Assembly (NCBI GenBank): GCA_017451645.1
Contig: JAFTNZ010000029.1
Location: forward strand, 1-48,069
Reading direction: 5' to 3'
DNA: 48,069 nucleotides
Source: Bacteroidaceae bacterium
GTDB lineage: Bacteria; Bacteroidota; Bacteroidia; Bacteroidales; Bacteroidaceae
Shown here: positions 8,106 to 15,590 of the stretch, piece by piece
How the letters are laid out: each line of letters begins with the position of its first letter
How positions within the stretch are numbered: position 1 is the stretch's first letter
Notes under the pieces: model-generated
Told to the model about the DNA's origin: nothing
Seen by the model: the letters and a program-made list of their open reading frames with translations, nothing else
Database searches by the model: none
Translations under genes and position numbers: made by a program

Positions 8106-10628
8106 ATGAGAAAGTCCGTTATACTATATGTAATTGCATACATATTTGTGCCTCATCTATCTGCTCAATCCAATGTTCACCAATTTCATTTGCGTGAATT
8201 TATGAACAATCTTCGAACTTTCAACCACCTTTATCCACAGGAGAAAGTTTGGTTGCATTGTGATAATACGGCTTACTTTCAGGGGGATACCATCTGGTTT
8301 GCAGCGTACGTCACCTCTGCGGAAACATTGAAGCCAAACAATAATCTCAGTAAGACTCTCTATGTGGAGTTGCTCAATGAAGAGGGAGAAGTTGTGAGCA
8401 CCCAACGGTTGCAGATAGTGGACGGACATTGTCATGGACAAATACCGCTGAACACGGAAATGGAAAAGAGATTTGTAACTGAAACTGAACGTGAAAAGTC
8501 TTTCTATCCAGTGAATCCGTACACTGAAAATTATTATATGCCATTGCCGTCGGGATTTTACGAAGTGCGTGCCTATACCCGTGGTATGCTCAATTGGGGT
8601 ACGAATGTTTGTTTCTCTCGAGTCTTTCCTGTTTTTGATATTCCTGAGCGTGAAGGTGATTATTCATTATTGTCGATGGAGAATAGGGAGAAAAAACAAC
8701 GAGGCTTAATGGTGAACCCTATTCGTTCCAAAACTGCGAAAGAAAACTCGTTGAATGTTGATTTCTATCCCGAAGGCGGAAAAATTATTTATGGACTTCC
8801 TTGCAGAGTTGCTTATAAAGTGACGGACAAGGACGGACGCAACTCTACAGCTCAGTGTAAACTGCTGGCAGATGGACAAGTGTTGGTACAAACAATGACG
8901 ATACATGATGGTATGGGAAAATTCTCGTTTGTCCCACAGAAGGGAGTGAAATACAAGCTACAGGTAGAAACTGACGAGCGTGAACTCTTCTTTGAATTGC
9001 CCCATCCATCATCACAAGGCATTATGTTGACCGTGGATGCGACGGGAACGGATAGTGTTCGAATGGCCATAGCAGCAACGGATTCGTTGTTGCACAAAAC
9101 CTTTGGCATGAGCATTACTTGTCGAGGGAAACTACTTCGTTTCAACGTATATGATGGAATTGCTAAACATCCGACAAGGATACCTTCCATAGCAAAAAGT
9201 CGTCTATTGCCGGGTGTCAATCAAGTGACACTGTTTGATGCAGATGGACAGGTATATGCCGAACGACTTTTCTTTGTACATGACACGGCCATCGTGGGAA
9301 AAGATCCGATTGAATGCCTGTTGGATAAGGCTGATTATAAACCTTTTGAGAAGATAAATCTGTCAATTGCTTCTCATAAGGGAAAGGGGAGAGGAACGCT
9401 TTCTCTTTCCGTTCGGGATAGTGGTACAGAAATAGGGACTACTTATGCTGATAATTTGCAAACCTATTTGTTGCTTACCAGTGACCTGAAGGGTTATATC
9501 CATCGTCCCGATTATTACTTTGAAATGGATGATTCTGTACACCGTACAGCTCTTGACCTGCTGATGATGACACAGGGATGGCGACGGTATGAGTGGAAAC
9601 AGTTAGCTGGTGTGGAGGAATTCAAAAAAACTCATTTTATAGAAGATGGATTAACATTACATGGGCAGGTGAAACATCCTAAATACAGGAACACGTATTT
9701 GCCTAATATCCGTGTAGCCGCCATTGTTTCTAAAGAAAAAGAACCGATACAAAAAGGAAGTATGTTAACCGATAGGGAAGGATGTTTTACGTTCGTTATG
9801 ATGCCGTTTACCGGCAGATATAATCTTAATCTTAATCTGACCGACACTGAAAACAAACTGACCGACGGACGGATATTGCTACATCGTCACTTTTCTCCCA
9901 AGCCGAGAGAATATAATTCTATGGAGAAAGATATCTTGTCCATTCCTCAACCACCACAGATGTTGAAGGGGGCACTCTCTTTAACCGGTGATAATCTGTT
10001 GGAAGACATACAAGTGGAACGTAACCGTCGTCAATTTGAACCGTTCACATTGCATAATATCAAGGAAGAACGGGAAAAAGCTTTGGATATAGATGACCGG
10101 ATATTTCCCCAAATAAGCATAGAAGGTTATATTGAAGATAAATATACATTTTTTGAAGGAGAAGAGATATTATGGTCGTTTGAGGTCGGTGGGTATAAAG
10201 GGAAGAATCAAGAATTTGTCAGTTACAGAGATTTCAAAGGACGTAGGATTCAGGATTTTGAACTGGAATACGTTGATTATATCCGAGTGTACCATAATCA
10301 GACTTCGCATAGAAAAGTGAAATGGGCAAGTCCAATATCTACGCAAACGTTGAATAAGGAGTGGACATTCATCAATTGTTGGATATACCGTAAGCCTAAA
10401 GATATTAAAGGTCTGCGTACCACCCACATTGATGGCTATTCCGAAGTCATCGACTACTATCATCCACAATATAATCGCGAAATTATTCCCGGTGAGGTGG
10501 ATTACCGACGTACGCTTTATTGGAATCCGTGTGTAGAATTAAATGAACAAGGAAAGGTTGACATCATGTTCTATAACAACGGGACGTGCAAAAGGCCAAC
10601 GATATCGATAGAAACTTTAAATAAATAA
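8106..10628 (+). CDS. Large secreted MG2/macroglobulin-like domain protein
   Basis: ATG at 8106 gives a clean signal peptide (MRKSVILYVIAYIFVPHLSAQ) and an 840-residue product. The early segment YPQEKVWLHCDNTAYFQGD matches the first strands of a Bacteroidetes family of periplasmic or surface proteins with an MG2-like domain (usual form EKVYLHFDNTxYxxGExIWF). LLMMTQGWRRYEW near the middle is another hallmark of that family, and a carboxypeptidase-regulatory-like Ig fold follows (LHGQVKHPKYRNTYLPN). No protease or thioester motif is visible. Its role is unknown; a structural or carrier function for the cassette peptide is an inference. The next gene starts 5 nt after its stop. Confidence 0.7.
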   Translation: MRKSVILYVIAYIFVPHLSAQSNVHQFHLREFMNNLRTFNHLYPQEKVWLHCDNTAYFQGDTIWFAAYVTSAETLKPNNNLSKTLYVELLNEEGEVVSTQRLQIVDGHCHGQIPLNTEMEKRFVTETEREKSFYPVNPYTENYYMPLPSGFYEVRAYTRGMLNWGTNVCFSRVFPVFDIPEREGDYSLLSMENREKKQRGLMVNPIRSKTAKENSLNVDFYPEGGKIIYGLPCRVAYKVTDKDGRNSTAQCKLLADGQVLVQTMTIHDGMGKFSFVPQKGVKYKLQVETDERELFFELPHPSSQGIMLTVDATGTDSVRMAIAATDSLLHKTFGMSITCRGKLLRFNVYDGIAKHPTRIPSIAKSRLLPGVNQVTLFDADGQVYAERLFFVHDTAIVGKDPIECLLDKADYKPFEKINLSIASHKGKGRGTLSLSVRDSGTEIGTTYADNLQTYLLLTSDLKGYIHRPDYYFEMDDSVHRTALDLLMMTQGWRRYEWKQLAGVEEFKKTHFIEDGLTLHGQVKHPKYRNTYLPNIRVAAIVSKEKEPIQKGSMLTDREGCFTFVMMPFTGRYNLNLNLTDTENKLTDGRILLHRHFSPKPREYNSMEKDILSIPQPPQMLKGALSLTGDNLLEDIQVERNRRQFEPFTLHNIKEEREKALDIDDRIFPQISIEGYIEDKYTFFEGEEILWSFEVGGYKGKNQEFVSYRDFKGRRIQDFELEYVDYIRVYHNQTSHRKVKWASPISTQTLNKEWTFINCWIYRKPKDIKGLRTTHIDGYSEVIDYYHPQYNREIIPGEVDYRRTLYWNPCVELNEQGKVDIMFYNNGTCKRPTISIETLNK

Positions 10629-10633
10629 GCAAT

Positions 10634-11824
10634 ATGAAGAATTTAAGTTTGATTGTAACATTTATGTCATTTTTGCTATCATGCAGCAAGTCTCAAATCC
10701 ATATTAAAGAAATATACGCGCATGATACAATCAATATTCAGAGAGATGTCATTTGGCAGAAAACAATACCTTTTTCCAAATTGGTTGAGCGTATTAGATA
10801 TTTTCCTATACCTACAGATAAAGATTTCTTAATTGGGAAAACTAGTAAATTGATGGTGACAGATAGTTCTTTTATTATAATGGACAATCGAATAACTCAT
10901 TCCGTTTTTGCATTCCATAAAGATGGGTATTGGAAGTCTTGTATTCATCAACAAGGAAATGGTCCCACCGAATATTTACAATTGAGTGATATCTGTTACA
11001 ATCCTCAAAACAACGAATTGGGAGTGTATTGTAACATCAAGAATAAAATTCTGTATTATGATTTAAATAGAGGGAATTTTCTGCGGGAATTCAAACTTCC
11101 ATACAAAGCTGATATGATAGGGGTTGTTGGAGATAAAATGGTGCAATGTGCAGAATATCTGGAAAATATAGCTTTGAAAAAAGATGGTCTATATCCTAAT
11201 TTGATTTACTTACAGTCAGATTCATTCATAAATGTTATCGGGAAGAATTACTTTAAAGGTCCTGTCAATCGTGCTTTAGTGACAAGTTCTCAAAGTTGGT
11301 TCTCATCGTGGGAAGATACATTAAGTATCAAACCAGACCATTGTAATACGGTATATCATTGTACCAAAGATTCAATATTTCCTGCACATTTCTTGGATTT
11401 CGGGGTATGTAATGTTGGTAATCGATATTGGAGTAAAATTTTGGAAAAGAATATGACATCTAAAAAAATAAATGATTTTTGTAAAACTGAGAACCTATGT
11501 GAAACTATTTGGTATATGGAAAGTAAAGACTACATTTGTTTTACCTGTAAACAAAACGGAGAATTATCACGCGTAATTTATTCGAAGAAACGGAATAAGG
11601 GATTTCGATTCACGTTGTTGGAAAATGATATGGATCTGTTCTCCTCATTCCAACCTAAAGCTATTTTAGGGAATAAAATTTATGTTTTTCTAAGTTCACA
11701 TAATGTATCAACTATATCTCGCTCTTTAAATGAGAAACTTATACCGTTTAAGTTGAAAGATGTAAAAGAAGGAGACAATCCCATTATTGTGGAATTAACT
11801 TTAAAAGATTTTTTAATATTATGA
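10634..11824 (+). CDS. 6-bladed beta-propeller lipoprotein (cassette B)
   Basis: The 396-residue product has a lipobox (FLLSCSKS, Cys17) and blade-like repeats, including HQQGNGPTEYLQLSDICYN, which carries the GxGPxEY motif shared with the propellers at 15622 and 13560, and NKILYYDLNRGNFLREF. It belongs to the 6-bladed beta-propeller lipoproteins that accompany NVEALA genes. Base composition is strikingly AT-rich compared with the RND and sus genes, which suggests acquired DNA. It overlaps the following CxxC gene by ATGA (11821-11824), a sign of coupled translation. Confidence 0.8.
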   Translation: MKNLSLIVTFMSFLLSCSKSQIHIKEIYAHDTINIQRDVIWQKTIPFSKLVERIRYFPIPTDKDFLIGKTSKLMVTDSSFIIMDNRITHSVFAFHKDGYWKSCIHQQGNGPTEYLQLSDICYNPQNNELGVYCNIKNKILYYDLNRGNFLREFKLPYKADMIGVVGDKMVQCAEYLENIALKKDGLYPNLIYLQSDSFINVIGKNYFKGPVNRALVTSSQSWFSSWEDTLSIKPDHCNTVYHCTKDSIFPAHFLDFGVCNVGNRYWSKILEKNMTSKKINDFCKTENLCETIWYMESKDYICFTCKQNGELSRVIYSKKRNKGFRFTLLENDMDLFSSFQPKAILGNKIYVFLSSHNVSTISRSLNEKLIPFKLKDVKEGDNPIIVELTLKDFLIL

Positions 11825-12441
11825 AATATATTATTCAAATAGTTGTTTTTTGTTTGTTAATGTGCAATATTTATATCGGTTTTAAATATTATAAACTGAA
11901 GGATAGCGCATTATTAATTGCTGACAAATATGCTTCTCTATCAATTAGAGAAGAGCGAATTAACCAAAAACTGAAAAACTATTCTATTTATCAGCAAACG
12001 ATGGAAGGATGCGACATTCCAGATGTCATTATGGTTAATAGAGAAAAGGATTCTTTAACATTATCTTCTTTATGCAAGAATGTAACAGATACCATATTTT
12101 GTTTTCGTTTTAAAGATACTCATTGTGAGGCTTGTATTCAACATGCAATGAGACTATTAAATAGTATTGCAGAAAAAAATCATGGAAAAATTGTAGTTTT
12201 ATGTGGATATACTAACTATGTACATTTTGCTGCTTTCGTGAGTAAGCAAAATAATGAAATGTTAGTTTACAATATTGAGAATATCAAAGGATGGGATATT
12301 GATCAGATTGAACAATCTTATTTTTTCATTATCAATGATAGAAAAGTACATAACGTTTTTATTCCCTTGAAAGAAGATGATGAATACACACAACATTACA
12401 TCCATGTATTATTGCATAAGTATTGGAAAATGAATATATAA
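11821..12441 (+). CDS. Membrane-anchored thioredoxin-like CxxC protein (cassette B)
   Basis: The 206-residue product starts with one hydrophobic anchor (residues 3-20) and has a coiled stretch, then FCFRFKDTHCEACIQHAM with Cys102 and Cys105 at the end of a predicted beta strand, as in thioredoxin-fold proteins. The spacing and context match the CEPC protein at 1993, so the two are probably distant paralogs. It likely acts on thiols in the periplasm and is placed to serve the nine-Cys peptide at 7616. The gene is very AT-rich. Its stop is followed after only a few bases by the duplicated tail of the Wzy-like gene. Confidence 0.65.
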   Translation: MKYIIQIVVFCLLMCNIYIGFKYYKLKDSALLIADKYASLSIREERINQKLKNYSIYQQTMEGCDIPDVIMVNREKDSLTLSSLCKNVTDTIFCFRFKDTHCEACIQHAMRLLNSIAEKNHGKIVVLCGYTNYVHFAAFVSKQNNEMLVYNIENIKGWDIDQIEQSYFFIINDRKVHNVFIPLKEDDEYTQHYIHVLLHKYWKMNI

Positions 12442-12592
12442 GAGGTTTCCTCTCAAGCTGTAGAAGAGATGAAAAAGAGGGCAAGAGAACTTTTAAGTGA
12501 CTGACCTTGTTTTATCACAGAATTTTTTCACTCAGGGAATTACCGTTGAAAAGGGAAATTTTACTCTTACAAGAAAATGTGATAGGTAAAGA

Positions 12593-12892
12593 GGTTCTTC
12601 TGCAGTTTGGTTTGAAAAACTGTTAGCCTCCGGCATTATAGGTTCATCGGCCAAGTATCCTAAGATACTTCCCATTTTATCTTAACTTCTCGGGGCATTT
12701 ATCTTAAGATTCTTATTTCCCTCTTAAATTCAACGTCTTTTTCTGATTTCAGTAGACGGTTTTCTGTTTCATCGTTTAAATCAATAGACACCTTTTTTGA
12801 AAGCTCTCTGAAAGTCTTTACACTTTCGTCATTTCCATCCTGATATTGTTTACACCTGCGTAAAGATGGACAAGCTAAATTGCAGAAAAACC
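12593..12892. mobile_element. 300-bp non-autonomous insertion (MITE-like) with TIRs and 8-bp TSD
   Basis: The ends GGTTCTTCTGCAGTTTGGTT (from 12593) and the complement of 12871-12892 match at 18 of 22 positions, all four mismatches being transitions. The element is bracketed by GGTAAAGA at 12585-12592 and 12893-12900. Leader R1 shows the empty site (GGTAAAGG followed directly by CCGGAAAAAG). An 8-bp duplication and GG-starting ends recall several IS families including ISL3-type, but no full transposase is present. A perfect AAGTATC-CTAA-GATACTT hairpin lies inside (12653-12670). Confidence 0.8.
12699..12884 (-). pseudogene. Possible coding remnant inside the 300-bp element
   Basis: The minus strand has a 61-codon open frame without a start codon, entering from the right terminal repeat. 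It begins CNLACPSLRRCKQYQDGNDE and ends KSEKDVEFKREIRILR before TAA. Charged, helix-like composition suggests a true coding relic such as the end of a transposase or accessory protein, but no family is recognised. Confidence 0.35.
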
Positions 12893-12922
12893 GGTAAAGA
12901 CCGGAAAAAGTTTTTGGAAAAC

Positions 12923-12953
12923 TTGGCTATGAACCGGTGATTCCCTACTTTTG
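12923..12953 (+). promoter_or_regulatory. Bacteroides-type promoter in leader R2
   Basis: TTGG (12923-12926), 19 bp, TACTTTTG (12946-12953). The spacer differs from R1 at only two positions. Any transcript would run about 600 nt before the propeller gene at 13560. Confidence 0.6.
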
Positions 12954-13200
12954 TGAGGAAATCAGTCAGTTGGGCAGATTGTCGTATCTCGTGACCGAGC
13001 AAATGGAATGTTTGGCTCAATAGACAAGAAACGGGATGAAGAGATGTATCCTTTTTGACCGAAGAACTCTCCTCATTTCCTACACTCACCCCTCTCAAAA
13101 AAGAAAGGTGGTTATAAAAACAGTAGGAAAAGTCGCAATTTAATCGGAATGGGTAAAAATACGCTGCAATGCTCCCCGGTGTCGGATGGTTCAGGGAACT

Positions 13201-13487
13201 GCTTGGACAAAAGAAGTGGGCATAACAAAACGTGAAGAAGAAAATTGATTTATACTCTCATTCTATGGTGACCCTATATCGGATTGTCAAGGGTACATAT
13301 GCAAAGTGCCATATTGCAGAGAAAATATTCTTGAACTCATCGGGAATTGGTGATTTGGAGTTCATTTTCCCCTCTTGTTTATATATGCCTTTAATCGTAT
13401 CGTGATGCTTAATTGTTTGTGTTATAATGATTTCATCTCTTACAGAAAATTGTAATAGCTTACAATAAAAGAAAAGGTGGAAAAAGT
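13201..13487 (+). other. Gap between leader R2 and the cassette C promoter; no clear gene
   Basis: No NVEALA-like peptide can be read here although the leader that usually precedes one is present. An open frame from a GTG at 13232 to a TGA at 13405 (57 codons) lacks a hydrophobic leader or signature and is not convincing. The peptide gene may have been lost or replaced. Confidence 0.5.
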
Positions 13488-13518
13488 TTTGTGCATGATG
13501 CCTATTTGCCTACATTTG
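13488..13518 (+). promoter_or_regulatory. Consensus Bacteroides promoter for the cassette C propeller
   Basis: TTTG (13488-13491), exactly 19 bp, TACATTTG (13511-13518): a full match to the -33/-7 consensus. It is preceded by GGAAAAAG, as in the leader promoters. The ATG at 13560 lies about 35 nt from the expected start of transcription. Confidence 0.75.
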
Positions 13519-13559
13519 CATGGATGAACTTATAGAACCTCCCATATAATACTACAACG

Positions 13560-14636
13560 ATGAACCGTAAGAATAAAAGAACAATTTGCCTGTTCTTGTT
13601 GGCCGGAGCAGCCACGGGATGTTTCTCAACCGCAGACAGCAGAGCAGGAGACGAACGTATCACTTACACCCGATTTCCTGAAGAAGATACTCTGATAGCC
13701 GAGACCTTCACCCCCGATGAGGCCAACTATATGCGATACCCATTCCGCATACAGAAGCGCGGGAATCACTTCTATATCCACGACCTGCATGGTGAACAGC
13801 ATTTTATGCACATTTATGAGGTGGGGACAATGAAACATATCACCTCTTTTGCCCGACGTGGTGAAGGACCGGAAGAAACTTTGCGCGTGTCTGAGTTCCA
13901 CATCACTTCACCCGATTCCATTTGGTTGCTTGATGACAGCAAGCGGCAACTGACCCGTTGGAGCTTTACGCCTGACGACACCGTGGCGCGGCGGATGGAA
14001 GAAGTAGATATAGGAGAGGCTGTAGGTACACCCATGGATTTCTGTTGGCAGAATGACACCTCACTATTCATACCCGATTATCAGGGGAAATGCCGCATCA
14101 TGACGGTCAACAAAGCCGGACACATTGTATCCAAGCAGGGAGACATCCCTTCGGAAAATGGAATAAAGGATGAATATCGTGGAGCTGTAGCTCAGGCCTG
14201 GCGTTGTTTCATCGACTACCATCCAGGGAAACAGTTGCTTGTAGCCGCCACACAATTGGGGGATGTCCTCGAACTCTACGATTTCAAGAGTGGCAGTCGT
14301 AAGGTTCTTGTAGGTCCTGGTGAAGAGCCGGAGTATAAGCTTATGCCACAAGGATATGCTATTCCCGTTGGACTGATGGGCTACAGCGATGTGCAGGTAA
14401 CAGGCCATTATATCTATGCAGTCTATCACGGACGTACCTTCAAAGAAATTGCCTCCTCTCTCAGCACAGAAGATGGAGGCCGCTACTTGCGGGTGTTCCG
14501 TCTGGATGGAACTCCCGTCCGTTGTTACCACCTCGACCATGCCATCTATGGCATCCATGTCGATGAACAGCAGGGCATAGTCTGGGCCACCGATGTCAAT
14601 GTAGAGGAGCAGGTGCTCAAATATACGCTGAAGTAG
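13560..14636 (+). CDS. TolB-like/BF3164-like 6-blade propeller lipoprotein (cassette C)
   Basis: The 358-residue product has a lipoprotein signal (GAATGCFS, Cys21). The pattern HFYIHDLHGEQHFMHIYEV, ARRGEGPEETLRVSEF and SIWLLDDSKRQLTRW matches the Bacteroidetes TolB-like six-blade propeller lipoproteins (BF3164-like). It shares the GxGPxE motif with the neighbouring propellers but is GC-richer and diverged. It is monocistronic as far as can be seen, with its own promoter at 13488, and no peptide or CxxC gene beside it. Function unknown; extracytoplasmic ligand binding is the usual assumption. Confidence 0.8.
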   Translation: MNRKNKRTICLFLLAGAATGCFSTADSRAGDERITYTRFPEEDTLIAETFTPDEANYMRYPFRIQKRGNHFYIHDLHGEQHFMHIYEVGTMKHITSFARRGEGPEETLRVSEFHITSPDSIWLLDDSKRQLTRWSFTPDDTVARRMEEVDIGEAVGTPMDFCWQNDTSLFIPDYQGKCRIMTVNKAGHIVSKQGDIPSENGIKDEYRGAVAQAWRCFIDYHPGKQLLVAATQLGDVLELYDFKSGSRKVLVGPGEEPEYKLMPQGYAIPVGLMGYSDVQVTGHYIYAVYHGRTFKEIASSLSTEDGGRYLRVFRLDGTPVRCYHLDHAIYGIHVDEQQGIVWATDVNVEEQVLKYTLK

Positions 14637-14715
14637 AGTCCGCTTTAAAGATATTGTCAAGATGAAATTAGGGAAACTTTTTTGCATCCCCTCACAAGAG
14701 ATTAGGGGAAAAATA

Positions 14716-14786
14716 TGAATATATGTTCGTTGGCACTTGAATATATACTCCGTTGGCAAAGTAAGTATATATTAGTTGGGCAATGG
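14716..14786. repeat. Three degenerate 22-25 bp direct repeats
   Basis: Three successive units share (T)GAATATAT...CGTTGGCA: they start near 14716, 14738 and 14762, the third reading TAAGTATATATTAGTTGGGC. They lie in the 14637-15004 gap downstream of the cassette C propeller. No role is evident. Confidence 0.5.
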
Positions 14787-15104
14787 AGTGCAACTGCTTG
14801 GCAGTTCCTGGATGTACTGTTGGCAAAGACTCAGAAGAGCGGGCGGAACAACTTCGTTAGGAGACTATTGTAGGTCAACCGTTATGCAGCCACCGGACAG
14901 GTGCAGAATAACACCGTCCATATCATTTTGCACAAAGTCGTTGTGGTTTATAAAGGTATGGAAATGCGGGTGTGTGAGGAGGTGTTACGATTTTCTTTTC
15001 CCCATGAATTACCGTTGAAATGGGGACTTTTGCTCTTACAAAAAAATGTGATAGGCCCATATCGGAAAAAGTTTCCGGAAAACTTGGTCATGAACCGGTG
15101 ATTC
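14778..15104 (+). pseudogene. Possible decayed coding frame running into leader R3
   Basis: One frame stays open except for a single TAG (14871-14873) and reads WQFLDVLLAKTQKSGRNNF before the stop and QNNTVHIILHKVVVVYKG after it. It continues into the leader repeat to the TGA within ACCGGTGA. The frame tail (ELPLKWGLLLLQKNVIG) also exists in R1 and R2, but the differences among copies are mostly amino-acid changing. It may be a relic of a mobile-element or resident gene; no family is recognised. Confidence 0.3.
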
Positions 15105-15345
15105 CATACTTTTGTGGGTAAATCAGTCGGTTGGGCTGACTGTCGTGTCTCGCGAATGAGCAAACGGATGTTTGGCTCAACAGACAAAAAACGGGATGAA
15201 GAGATGTATCCTTTTTGACCGAAGAACTCTCCCCATCCCCACACTCACCCCTCTCAAAAAAGAAAGGAGGTTATAAAAACGGTGCAAAGGTAAGAAATTT
15301 AATTGAATTGGGCAAACATTCACCCCGCTGTGGAAAGGATTAAGC
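15005..15345 (+). repeat. Leader repeat R3 of cassette D
   Basis: This copy aligns with R1 from GAATTACCGTTGAAA through the promoter, the TTTTTGACCGAAGAA core, the A-run and AAAGGAGG (15263-15270). After that the resemblance fades and only ATTTAAT...GGGCAAA remains. It is more diverged than R1 versus R2. It provides the promoter and about 270 nt of leader for the peptide gene at 15390. Confidence 0.8.
15084..15114 (+). promoter_or_regulatory. Bacteroides-type promoter in leader R3
   Basis: TTGG (15084-15087), 19 bp, TACTTTTG (15107-15114). The spacer is identical to that of R1 except for one base next to the -7 box, although flanking sequence has diverged more. This suggests selection on the spacer itself. 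Confidence 0.7.
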
Positions 15346-15389
15346 AGAAAGTGAATGAAAAGATATTTGTAAGAGAAAATAAGAATGAA

Positions 15390-15590
15390 ATGAGAAAACA
15401 TTTTTTAGTGGCGACTTTGGCTGTTGCAATAATGACTGTATTCGGATATAGAAGTTATCTGTCACAAACAAAAAATGAAATCTCCGAATTTGCATTAGCG
15501 AATATTGAAGCTTTGGCAAGTGGGGATTTTGATATGCCTGAATGGTATGAGAAAAGAATGACAAGAAATACGGATTGCGCCTTTGTTTAG
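15390..15590 (+). CDS. NVEALA-type short peptide precursor (cassette D)
   Basis: The ATG at 15390 gives MRKHFLV; the frame is open further upstream into the leader, but only this start yields the family leader. The 66-residue precursor has a hydrophobic segment (5-20), YLSQTKNEISEFALANIEALA (signature at 38-43, the same spacing as the peptide at 442) and a predicted mature part of just 23 residues with one Cys. The short length may be natural or reflect an early stop; the stop lies in the loop of the downstream hairpin. It precedes a propeller and an RND efflux set. Confidence 0.8.
   Translation: MRKHFLVATLAVAIMTVFGYRSYLSQTKNEISEFALANIEALASGDFDMPEWYEKRMTRNTDCAFV

Larger units (their letters stand above)
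12447..13200 (+). repeat. Leader repeat R2, with duplicated Wzy-gene tail and split by an insertion
   Basis: Bases 12447-12592 repeat 7100-7246, including the last 17 or so codons of the Wzy-like gene and its stop. After a 300-bp insertion, 12893-13200 continues the alignment with 7239-7553. Differences are scattered point changes, roughly 6-8% by eye. The AAAGGAGG element of other copies is AAAGGTGG here (13104-13111). With R1 it forms a pair of direct repeats around cassette B. Confidence 0.85.

Noticed and set aside
13232-13405. 57-codon frame starting with GTG in cassette C as a peptide gene
   Set aside because: No hydrophobic leader, no NVEALA-like signature, no recognisable family.
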